Assembly (NCBI GenBank): GCA_021234535.1
Contig: CM037833.1
Location: 21,759,738-21,823,737, forward strand
DNA: 64,000 nucleotides
Reading direction: 5' to 3'
Origin: Stichopus chloronotus
Taxonomy: Eukaryota > Echinodermata > Holothuroidea > Aspidochirotida > Stichopodidae
A program made the translations under genes and the position numbers. Positions 49,801 to 61,800 of this stretch are shown piece after piece (within the stretch, counting starts at the first letter, position 1; every line of letters starts with the position of its first letter). Below the pieces are notes generated by a model, which searched no databases, was not told the DNA's origin, and saw only the letters and a list, made by a program, of their open reading frames with translations.

Positions 49801-52800
49801 AATTTAAAAAAAAAACACCACTAAATAAGAACAAAATAAAAGTATTAAAAAATGGCTTATTTCTGCCTCGATTAAGTACCGTAAACTGAGCAAAAGTGAG
49901 CATTATGTTATAAAAGTGAAACATGCCAATGTTACAAAGGTACCACAAATGTCTATATATCCTGCTTTCTCATTTTTCATTCTTTCCCTCTCACTAGCAT
50001 ATTACGTAGGAATTACCACAAAAAGCTCCACTAAAGTGTTCTGAAGGAAACTTTGTTGCACATCAAAGTGATATATTATTCACTACTATACACCACTGCA
50101 CACAAAGGCAGGGGCGCAGGTGCAAATGACAGGTGAATAGATATCGCAGAAGTGAAGACATCCACAAACTTGTGCAAATGCTCACCTGAAGAGGATGTCG
50201 ACAAAGAGGCAGCAGGCGACAGCCCGGAGAGACCGACCATACACTGACTCAACGTCCTGCTGTTGAGGAGGTCGACAGAAGATGGATCTAAAAAGAACAA
50301 AGGGAAACATATCAGTAGAGAAAAATGGATCGTAAAGGGTAAGGTGTTGGTAAAAGAATGACAGACACACAGACAGAAAGACAGACAGGTTCACACGCAG
50401 AAGACACAAATGATGGAAAACACACACAACATGAAATAGCTTAAAGTAAATGCTGTACAGACAGTATGAGACAAAGACTGTAAGATGGACTGACAGAGGG
50501 CGCCAACTACACAAAGGCAATCATATGACAAAGTACTTCTTGAATAAAGTCATGACACCAAAAGCCGTCCTAACTTACGATGGATTTTAATGTAATACAC
50601 CACAATGTAAACTGTGAATGTTTCTGTAAATTACAGATCTCTATTAATATTACAGGAAAAAAGAAGAAAAAAAAAATAAACTGGAGCAGCATCAACAAAG
50701 ACTGTCCTTTAATTTCTGTCTCTTCCCCTCATCGAGTAAACGTGCCTTCCGAGGTTTAGAGGGAATTCTCCACAAAACGAAGGTGACTTTTTTTTTCAAA
50801 CCCCCACACATGTAGCCACTGTGTAGAATGACCCAACTCTCCCGACATTCCAAACAATGACATATGAAAACAAAATCATGATGAAATCTCAAATTTTTTT
50901 CAACTTTTTCGATGAAGAATCACACAAATGAGATAGAAAGGAATGTACCGGTCATCGGTAGGTGGTCCATGTGACCTTTAATCATGTGATTCTTGAGTCC
51001 AACCTTGCTGGAGAAACTGTTGTTGCAGTCGTCCAGGGGACAGCTGAACAAGAAGACCTTGCCCCTGTGGGAGGATCCCGTGGAATGCCTCTTCTTGTGC
51101 ATGGACAAACTGCTCCTCTGAGAGAAACGGGCATTGCAACCTGTGAAAATGAAACAACTGAGTAGATGAAATACACATTGAGGGGGCAAGGTAAAGATGA
51201 ATGTACAACAGACACAATTGCTACCGATGACTGCTTCAAGAACGGCAAAGAGAAAGGTGAAAATGAGGTTGGTAAGACCAATGTGCAATAACTCCCTTTC
51301 GGATTTTGCGGTTACAGTGTTCAAGTCCCAAGGTAGGTACTGAGTGACTGAAAATCGTGACTTTGTTAAAGTGTGAAGGGAAGCCAGGGGTGACCCCCAG
51401 GCAAAATTAAGAGTTTAGAAAGTTATAGAAAGTCAGTCTTTGTTTCAATGTTTTTGATGATGGTAAAGTCATTTTGTTGCAGCATTTTCTGACTTTGAAA
51501 ACATGGCGGTCACATCCAAAAATCCTTTCAGACTAAAGCAAACCTTCCACATGTTTTCTCTGAAGTTTCACAAACGCAGCAACCTTCTCTCAGCCACTGC
51601 CGACTTGCGACTTGTCCCATTATTTGAGTTCCACCAATTACTGTACCTGGTTCTTTGCATTCAAATGGAAGTTCCCCCCTGTGGAACACCTCGTGGTTCT
51701 GCAGGTGTTCCTTCCTGGTGAAGCTCTTTCCGCAGTTCTCCACGGGACAGCAGAAGTCCTTGCGGCCCGTGTGCCTGCACTCGTGTCTCTTCAGTTTCTG
51801 CAGTGAGGTGAAGGCCCACTTACAGTCCTGTAGCAAAATACGGATACATGAAATAACAACAACTTCCAAATGTATTATAACTTTGAACAATTTCAAAAAT
51901 AAAACAAATAGTGGCTGATGATTTACAGTCACACATTACTGCAACTTTCTTGAACAAACAAATTTCACGGCTGTTTATCAAGGTTCTTGGACACATAAAC
52001 TCCAATCTTACATAACAAAATGGACATTTTGTTTTTGATGACTGAAATAAACAAATTAGTTGCATTCATCATTTTCGCTGGTGAACAAACTGTGAAGAAA
52101 AAAAAGAGAGTAAATTTCACCAAAATTAGATGACATTCATGAGAGAGACTTATTGTAGGTCAGCCAAAGTTTACTCGAACATTTACGAAAAACTCACCTC
52201 AAAAGGGCACTTATATGGCCTCTCCCCGGTATGGGACCGGGTGTGGTAGCGCAAACGGGACAACTTGTCAAAGACCTTGTTGCAGCCAGCATATTCGCAG
52301 CAGAATTCTTTGGTCTCCTGGCCATGCTTCCGTAGGTGGGAGCCCCTGGCATTGGGCGTCATAAAAGTCTCTTCGCATCCCGGGTACGGGCACCTTTCAA
52401 GAAAGATGAAATGACGGATGCATTAAGAGCATGACAACGACAAGGCAGAATCTAAGTCACCCTTTGTATTTTGAACCTGTTGGTCTTTGTCCATTTTTGC
52501 TCTTCATGCTTTTACTTTATGTTAAATGAATTAAGCATTCACCGATACCGTCAAAAGCGAAATGTGTCGTCACTAGCATGAGTGAACAAAGCTGACCAGA
52601 CATGATCCTTAACACCTTCAAGTTCGTGGACTAGCACGTTCAGTGCCTGGCCAGGTTTTATTGGACTGACAAAGCCCATGCCCCAGTATTTGGACAGACA
52701 CGAACCTTGGTAAAGTTTTGTTGACTGAAGCCTAGATCCGACCTTGACGAAGTAGCTTTTGGACAGACACAGTAATACACTGGACTGATATGAGCATTAC

Positions 52801-55800
52801 ATTTTTGTTCGTCAGCTATTTTGTCCACTACCTGATCCACCCTGTCTAGGTCTTATGGGTTCTGTTTCATGCAGGCTTTCCAACCAGTCAATTGTGGTCA
52901 CATTGTTTCAACTCGATAGAGCAATGACCACTATGGCTGAAGACAAAAATCTAGACTGACATCTCAGTTTTGCAAAGACCTGCGATGAAGCCCAGCTGAC
53001 AATGCACAGCAGTTTTCAAATCAAGCTAAATTTTGACATAGACCTCTGAGATTTTGGCATGCTTGATTTGTTTGGTGGTGATAACTATGAGTTCTTTACT
53101 GCAAATTTCACGGAAGTGGGTGAAAATGACTCACTTCAGTCGCGTCTCTGCGAAATGTTCTCTGAGGTGGATTTCCAGTTTCTTCTTGGACTGGAAAGAC
53201 TCCTTGCATCCCTCCACCACACAGTGGAACACCACCGACTGGTGGTGGCATTTCTTGTGAGTCTTCAGATTGTAAGGGTTACCAAATTGTTTTCCGCAGC
53301 CCTTCTCCAGACACTGGGTGTAAAAATAAGGCGCTTATTAGTAATAAGCTTTTTCCCTCCTGCTTTTGAAAATCTCCATTTGTTGCCAAATCAGGTAAAA
53401 CAAAACAACTTCAAACAGCACCACAATACCAAACTAAAGAGAAACACTTCCCAGTTTGTGACACCCCATACAGGGAAGGTTGAAGGGTGAGGGGTCAACA
53501 TTTTCACTTCAATTTTTAGCAAGCATCATCAATATTAATACTTTGTCAAATCTTAGTTTAAAGGTTTACTTGACATGCTTCTAGAAGAGAGCACCCTTCC
53601 TTCAGAAGCTGCAAAGTAAAATCCTGAGTGAAAATGTGTTGGAATTTTGTTTATTCCTTTACCGGTTTTGGATATGACTTTTCAGAGTTTGAGAATAATG
53701 CAAAACAGAGGACCTTGCATGTTGCACAGTGTCAGTACCTTTTTTGTTAAGCCTACATATTTTGCCTCTTAATTCCTTAACTACTGAGTTTCACTTTGAT
53801 AAGTGAAATCCATATTTGTGAAGAAGAAAATACATGCTTCCAAAATAAAACCCTCTGGGCATATAAAACTATCTAGAAATAAAGGTTACATAAACAAAGG
53901 ATTAACATAACACATGTCATATAGTAGGAGTCCATCTCTTGATGTCAAAAATTTGAATAGTTAGCCAAGGTTTCATCATGATACACTGGTTAGACACTAA
54001 TTTGCCTGCAAATTGGTCAATTTTCGGCGGATGTTGATTGAGTTTGTGGTTATTTTTAATGTTTTCAATGCAGAATGCAACCCAACACTACAAAATGTCA
54101 TTTTCATGTCACATGACCTATAAAAGAAGTACACTGTAGCTGCATTGCTTTTCCTTTCATTCACAACTTTCTGTTGTACAGTATTATCATCTCTCTCTGT
54201 CAAATTGTCAACTTTGAGGAATCTTTCTGAAAACTGAATGAACTTTGACCTTTGCAAGAACATTGTGGCATACTGTAAGTTTTTTTTCAATATATGCTCA
54301 AGACAAGATGTTATCAAAAGTCTGAACTTCCACTAGGGCTGCGATGGTTAAACGGTTAACCCACCAACCCATCTTTAATCGTACATCTTTTCTGTCGGTT
54401 TTTCCTAATTAGACTTACAAACATGGTTAATGTTTGTTAGTCTAATTAGGGAAACACAAGGGGGTGTCTTTCTTAAAATTTCGATGTCCTTTATGACTTC
54501 CTCCAGTAACTGTTGTCCCTTCTATTTCACTGTCTGCCCTTTCCACCGTCTGACATTGAGTGGCAATTGTTTGTGATGCATGATTAATGAAAACTGAAAT
54601 TAACGACAGTTGCTTCCGTTTATTCCTAAAAATTTAACTTCAAGTTCATTCAGAATCAAATGACTTTAACAGACAATTTACCTAAAACCAAAGATCTTCA
54701 CTGTACTCAAATCACGTGAAGCACACAGCATGTACCACGTCACCCAGTCAATTCTCTCGCGATATCATGTACATGTTTATGCCTTCTCTAGAGGAACATA
54801 CCTAACCATTATGGTATATCTGGATGTCACGTCATGTTCTATCATGCATAACAAGTCTTCTCCAGACACGATTTTAGCACACTAAAATTTTGTGAGGACT
54901 GGGTGGGTCACCTGCCACGGTAATGGTTGTGAGGAAAAAGAACCTTCAAATACAGCATTTTCCTTCAACACTGGCAGGCTATATTGTTCCAACAGAGAGT
55001 GCTATGAAGGCTATCATACAGTACCTTCAGAGTAACTGGACAATTACTTTCTCTAAAATCACTGCCATTTTGAACAGTTTAAATGAGCTTCCAAAAGTAC
55101 AACAAGTACCAAACATGTAACTCTGTCTTTAAAGAGGTATGGTCTCTATAAGATAATGAGCAGTCCGGGGGGAGGGGGGTGACTAGTAAGTGGGATCATA
55201 GTGTCTTTGACCTTGATCAACTACTGCACAGTATGCTTCATTTGTGTACTGTACAGTAGTAGGGACTGGTGGGTTTCTCAGTCCTCCCAACGTTAATGTA
55301 CTTGGGGACTGGTGGAGTTTCTCGGTCCTCCCAACATTAATGTAAGTACAGACTGGTGGGGTTTCTCAGTCCTCCCAACATTAATGTAATTACAGACTGG
55401 TGGGGTTTCTCAGTCCTCCTAACATTAATGTAATTACAGACTGGTGGGGTATCTCAGTCCTCCCAACGTTAATGTACTTGGGGACTGGTGGGTTTCTTAG
55501 TCCTCCCAACATTTCTGTCACTGATACAGTACCTGTATGTAAGGTATTGCACTATCTGTACATACAGTACAGTACAGTACAGAATAATCTATCATTTGGT
55601 ATCCACAAACATTGGTTTCAAAAATATGGTTGATTTCTGTAAAAGAAACGCCTTATTTCCCTTTAAAGGTTCCTCATGTGTCCATATACATGAGAACACT
55701 ACTGAGTGAGTCATTCAAGATTCAATTTGGTTTTCTGCAAATTCGTGACGAGACACTTTTCGTTACCTTAATACAGTACATGTATACCTTCAAATGCTGC

Positions 55801-58800
55801 ACAGTCAGTGCAATTCAGGGTCAAAAATTCAAAGTTTTGAGAGTCTCATACTGTAACTATTATATGGGTCAATCCATGCCAAATCAACAGATTTTTGGGA
55901 CGATTCCATGGCGACCCTCTCAGATTTGCCTGAAATTGATACAGTGTGTTGCCATATGTCTCAAAGGAAGAAAATGGGCAAAAAAAAAAATTTAAAAAAT
56001 TTTGTTGCTAGGATACAGCCCCACTTAGCAACCAAACCTTGGTCACCTTTTTAAGGCACTTAATTTTCCTTCAAGTTCAGGGCCATTTTTTATCTACATG
56101 AAAAGTGTTTAAAATCTCAAATTGCATAGGATGTGAAAGACGTGTGACCAGTCTTTCAATTTCAGTTATTTTGAACAAAATCGATTGTTTCGTTTTTACG
56201 CAGTGGGTCGCTGAAATTGCGAAAAGTGAAGTGAGGGACTTTTGGGGCCCTAGTTTTGAGGCCCTGTAAAATCACAGGCAAAGGCCTATTTGAGATTTAA
56301 TTTGCACAGGGTACCTGTCTGGTAGTAGTTGTGCTGGAAAACTATAAAATCAAGGTCACATGGGTCATGCATTTCATGAACAGCGCCCTCAATCTTGAGA
56401 AATCTCACTTTGGGCCCTACTTTGAGGTCCATTTTGGGCCTGTGGGTATTTTTTTATTTTTTTTTAAAAATTATATTTTAGGAGAGAATTGACCATATTT
56501 TGTGAAACTGAAGTCAAATGTTTGTGTATTTTATGTTATCTACCTAAAATTTGCACTCGAAAATTGAAAAAATCATGCGGTTTCCAAGCTGAAATATCCT
56601 CAGACAAGCTGAATTGACTAGTTCAAACGACAATTACTCACCAGCCTTAGTATACTAAAGCTTGACTGGTAGGATGATAGTAGACAGGTATACAGGCTAC
56701 TGATAAAATACATTTTCAAGGTCATAGGCCACAGGATGTCTACAAACAGCGCCCTCTAAAATGGCATTTTTCCATTATTTTGCTGTTTTTGTAGGTATTT
56801 TGAAGTCAAATTTCATCATAATTCCTGTATATTTTTCTACTTTCAGTACTTAATTGTGAAGACATGCCTATGAGTAATACAAAAAAAGTATTTAAAACTT
56901 TTCCTCACATTTAGTTACGCTCTAGTGAACAGCTTAAAGTGGCGTAAGTGAGTGGTATTGTCAGCTCTGCAGAAACATGCACAAAGTTGCTAATTTTGAT
57001 ACCAGTGCTTTATGTTTTAAGGAAACCATGTTCTATGATGTAAGCAACTATTTACAATGTAGTTAACAGCATATTCAAGGTAGTATGCAGTGGTGAACAA
57101 CTTAAAGTGGTATATGTGAGTGGATTTAAGGTTAGTCCCCACAGACACATACTGTGGGAGAAACGTGTAATTTTTATACCAGTACATGACTTTCAAGGAA
57201 ACCATTATTGGCAATGTATTGCAATATGTGCTGTCTGCAACCGCTTGCAACCTGCTTCCCACTAATTAATGCACTTTCGATATCTGGTTATGGAGCATAC
57301 CTGAGCAAAGTCTGCGGGGTACTTTGGTATGCATGTTACATGTTGGAGAAACCACTCCCAGTTGCATCCACCATTAACTAGCCCAGACCTGTCAAACATG
57401 GTGCAAACATTAGAAATGGGCACGAGTGCTTTCTGAGAGTGCAGTATCCTGGTTTGTACATGTTACATGTTACAGCTGTCATTTTAGAGACAATGCTGAA
57501 ATGGGTTTTCCACAAGGTCAGACAAGAATTATGCAGTGATGCTGTCCAGTGTTCTTTTTTAGTTCCTCATGTTTGATCCTCTACTTTCCCAATAGATGGA
57601 CTATTCACTGTCTCTAAGCATACTTAGGCTACCTTTTCTGGTCAATTAGACAGATGTTTATAATATCAGTCCTCTGTCTGACACAACCCTTCACACCTTG
57701 ATAACATCTAGATCCACAATACATCTTGTGGTCAGTTGCTGCTCTCTGAGACAATGTTCACACATTTTGCCTCTGCAAGTTTGCCACTTTATATACACAC
57801 TGAGGCTGGGCATTGTTTTGGGGAGCAATTGTAACAATTTGTACACAGGAAGTAGCCAGCTACTTGATCTGACTGATTTCTTACTAATTAGACTTAAACA
57901 CAAAAAAGGGACCTACATGAAGGTTAGGGTTAGGGTTCTTTTGGCCATCAAGAGATGATATTTGTTGGGTTCCCTATTCCCATGTTCTGTTAAGTATACC
58001 AGCACCCATCACAGCAAGTGGGAGAATATACACTCTTCAGACTGAAACTCTTTCAGAAATAAGCACAAACTTTGAGAAATTCAGAGAACAGAATTGCACA
58101 TAAAATAGAAGCTAATGGAAAACACTCAGGCAAAGTGCAACCAATGTGGCACCAGGCAGCAGTCAGTAAAAATGAAAAGAATTTTGAAGAAATGTTTGTA
58201 ATACAAAATCCATCAGGATACACATTTTATACTCATTTGGTAAGATGGTACAGTATATAGTATTTCAACACCTGGATGGGCAAAGGGTGATGAATAATAT
58301 TTCATCCATGAAATAGTCATTCAGAAGGTATGTTTCACTGCTTTTTAACTTTCATACTTCACACAATGATATCAAATGTGTATGGAAGTTGACCTTTGTG
58401 CGGTCAGGGCAAAGATTGGGGCCATGGCATAGCTTACTATACTCCAATAATTGTTATGTTGCATATTAAACATGGTCTCCTTAAAAGATCATTTACTGGT
58501 ATAACTATTAGCCCAAACATGTTTTCTGCAGAGCTGATTAACCTTGCACTGTACAGTATCTTGAGGTAATTGCTCTTGTCTATGCACCATATGCTCTGGA
58601 AGTAACAGTTCCGTACAGTATGTACAATATGCAAAGATGGAGTAGAGCGTGTTAGTGGGAGGATGGCAAGGGAATTGTATAACAGCAGTTGCTCCAATAG
58701 TTGCTTGCGTAGTAAAGTATGATATGGTTTCCTACTCTTTCCTTGAAAAAAATCATGCACTGGTATCAAAATTAGCCATTTCATGCACATTTCTGCAGAT

Positions 58801-61800
58801 CTGACAAAACCCCTCACATATACCACTTTAAGCTGTTTACCAGAGCCTACTGTATGATCTAGAAAATACATTGACGTACATTGCTAATAGTTGCCTATGT
58901 CACATAATGCGATTTCTTTGAAAGAACATGCACTGGTATCGCAATTAACAATATCATGCAATGGTGTGAAAATTAAACATTTCACACACAGTATGTGTCT
59001 GTAGTACTAACTTTAATACCACTCACGTATACCACTTTAAGTTGTTCACCACTGCATACTACCTTGAATATGCTGTTAACTACAATGTAAATAGTTGCTT
59101 ACATCATAGAACATGGTTTCCTTAAAACATAGAGCACTGGTATCAAAATTAGCAACTTTGTGCATGTTTCTGCAGAGCTGACAATACCACTCACTTACGC
59201 CACTTTAAGCTGTTCACTAGAGCGTAACTAAATGTGAGGAAAAGTTTTAAACACATTTTTTGTATTACTTATAGGCATGTCTTCACAATTAAGTACTGAA
59301 AGTAGAAAAATATACAGGAATTATGATGAAATTTGACTTCAAAATACCTACAAAAACAGCAAAATAATGGAAAAATGCCATTTTAGAGGGCGCTGTTTGT
59401 AGACATCCTGTGGCCTATGACCTTGAAAATGTATTTTATCAGTAGCCTGTATACCTGTCTACTATCATCCTACCAGTCAAGCTCTAGTATGCTAAGGCTG
59501 GTGAGTAATTGTCGTTTGAACTAGTCAATTCAGCTTGTCTGAGGATATTTCAGCTTGGAAACCGCATGATTTTTTCAATTTTCGAGTGCAAATTTTAGGT
59601 AGATAACATAAAATACACAAACATTTGACTTCAGTTTCACAAAATATGGTCAATTCTCTCCTAAAAAATAATTTTTTAAAAAAAATAAAAAAATACCCAC
59701 AGGCCCAAAATGGACCTCAAAGTAGGGCCCAAAGTGAGATTTCTCAAGATTGAGGGCGCTGTTCATGAAATGCATGACCCATGTGACCTTGATTTTATAG
59801 TTTTCCAGCACAACTACTACCAGACAGGTACCCTGTGCAAATTAAATCTCAAATAGGCCTTTGCCTGTGATTTTACAGGGCCTCAAAACTAGGGCCCCAA
59901 AAGTCCCTCACTTCACTTTTCGCAATTTCACGACCCACTGCGTGAAAACGAAACGATCGATTTTGTTCAAAATAACTGAAATTGAAAGACTGGTCACATG
60001 TCTTTCACATCCTATGCAATTTGAGATTTTAAACACTTTTTATGTAGATAAAAAATGGCCCTGAACTTGAAGGAAAATTAAGTGCCTTGAAAAGGTGACC
60101 AAGGTTTGGTTGCTAGGTGGGGCTGTATCCTAGCAACAAAATTTTTTAAATTTTTTTTTTTGCCCATTTTCTTCCTTTGAGACATATGGCAACACACTGT
60201 ATCAATTTCAGGCAAATCTGAGAGGGTCGACATGGAGGCATTTGTTGATTTGGCATGGATTGACCCATATGAGAAACATAACTACAGTAATTATGCTAAT
60301 TTATTAATGCATTGCCTCTTGATTGTACCCGTCAAGATCCTCCTCGTTATCAACTGAATGAGTCCCTTTAAGCTAAATATGCAGAAAGAGGTGACTGCAC
60401 TCACTTATTCACAAGTTGCGATGGTACTGTTTTGAAGTTGGTTCAAAATGTCAGTGATAAATAACTTTACCTTTGCACCTTATATTTCTTGTATCCACAG
60501 TAAGTGCTTGTACCTGCAGCGCATGCATGCTACAGTGTGTTTATGAATTCAAGCACAAAACTCGGGTGAATTCAAACAAACTCCAGCATTATAGTACTTA
60601 CAGTGTATGGTTTAATACCATCATGGCTGAGAAGATGTCTGTGAAGCTTAGTTCGGCTTGGAAAGGACCACTCACAGTCATCAAATGGACACTGTATCAG
60701 AACAAAATGATGGCATGTAATGACTACAGTAGATGAAAATTTCTCCTCCTGACAAACATGGAGGAAGATGATGCATTTAACAATGATGAAATGATGGTAT
60801 TTTGACAAAATGATGGCATGTAATAACCACAGAAGATTGAAATTGTTCTATTTGACAACAATGCAATGACGATATTCAAAAACTGGACATTTTGACAAAA
60901 TTACGACACTTTAAGAACAGTGATGAAATGAAATGACATATGATTCAAAATAATAGTGGCATATAAAAACAATGCCATGGTAGCATCAAGGCATGTTAAC
61001 AACAAAGAAACAATGGCGCTGTCAAACAACAACCCCTGTACGGTAGACTATGAAGAAATAATGTGAAGTCCTACGTAGATACTGTATGTTTCAACTCACA
61101 AAACAACAATATGTTTCTCTAAGAAGATTTACACTGCAGATTAAAACTACTGTAGTTTCTCACAGAGCAATTTAGGTTGGTTAGAAACCCACAGAAGCAT
61201 TGCCATACCAACAATTCAGTATTTGTGAGATCAAAGTTGGATAACAGGCTGGTCTGCAACACAGAACTTCCCAAACTGAAAATCAACCTTGCATCCATGA
61301 TTAAGTTTGCGAGTGGTGAAAGTCAGAAAAAGGGGGCATGCAGTGCACCAACTAAGAGTATAACATTAACAAAACTATGAAACATATTAAGCTTGGATCT
61401 GTCTTTTCTATTATTTTTTTTGTTGATGTGCTTCCCGCGCAACTACTGTAGTCAAATTTGCATAATCAAAGAAAACCACCTGATGCTTCTTCTAAACTTG
61501 TATACGACAGTTCCCTTTTGATCAGTTCCTTCTACTGTACTTGCATATATATACGAGTTCGAGGATGTTGAACCAACTCATGTGGGGGGCACATACAGCA
61601 CAGTACCTTATACGGTCTGCCCTCAGCATGTGTGGTGGAGTGAGCTTCGAATTTGGTCTTGGATGTAAACTCCATCCCGCACCCTGGATGAGGGCAGACG
61701 GTTACAGTCAATGGCTGAAAAGAAAATTGAAATCTATAGAATACGCTGAAGTACTACTGTGTACTATTGGGACTGATTTGATAAATATGGTACAAAAAGT

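Larger units (their letters stand above)
55862..60270. mobile_element. 4.4-kb fold-back (long inverted-repeat) element
   Basis: The left arm (about 55,862-57,215) begins ATATGGGTCAATCCATGCCA. The right arm (about 58,890-60,270) is its reverse complement, ending TGGCATGGATTGACCCATAT. Many long blocks match with few differences, including the GCGCCCTC segments, the cysteine-free AT-rich core near 56,460/59,670 and AGCATATTCAAGGTAGTATG. The spacer (about 57,216-58,889) contains further copies of a roughly 150-190 bp module also present in the arms. No transposase frame was found, and no target duplication is evident. It fits a non-autonomous foldback-type transposon or a large MITE pair; segmental inverted duplication is the alternative. 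Confidence 0.88.
53314..60601 (-). other. ZXDC intron 3 (7.3 kb)
   Basis: Contents: an interspersed repeat (53,590-53,765), a 47-bp hairpin (54,404-54,450), a minisatellite (55,258-55,510), a GTACA-rich run, a MITE fragment (55,585-55,664) and the 4.4-kb fold-back element (55,862-60,270). No coding exon was seen inside. Confidence 0.75.

Noticed and set aside
50962..51281. Other frames on both strands over ZXDC exon 7
   Set aside because: They are shadows of the zinc-finger exon, whose frame has the correct Cys and His spacing.
58437..58871. 144-codon open frame on the - strand
   Set aside because: It spans diverged copies of the fold-back module, and its internal repeats follow the DNA repeat. 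It resembles no protein I know.
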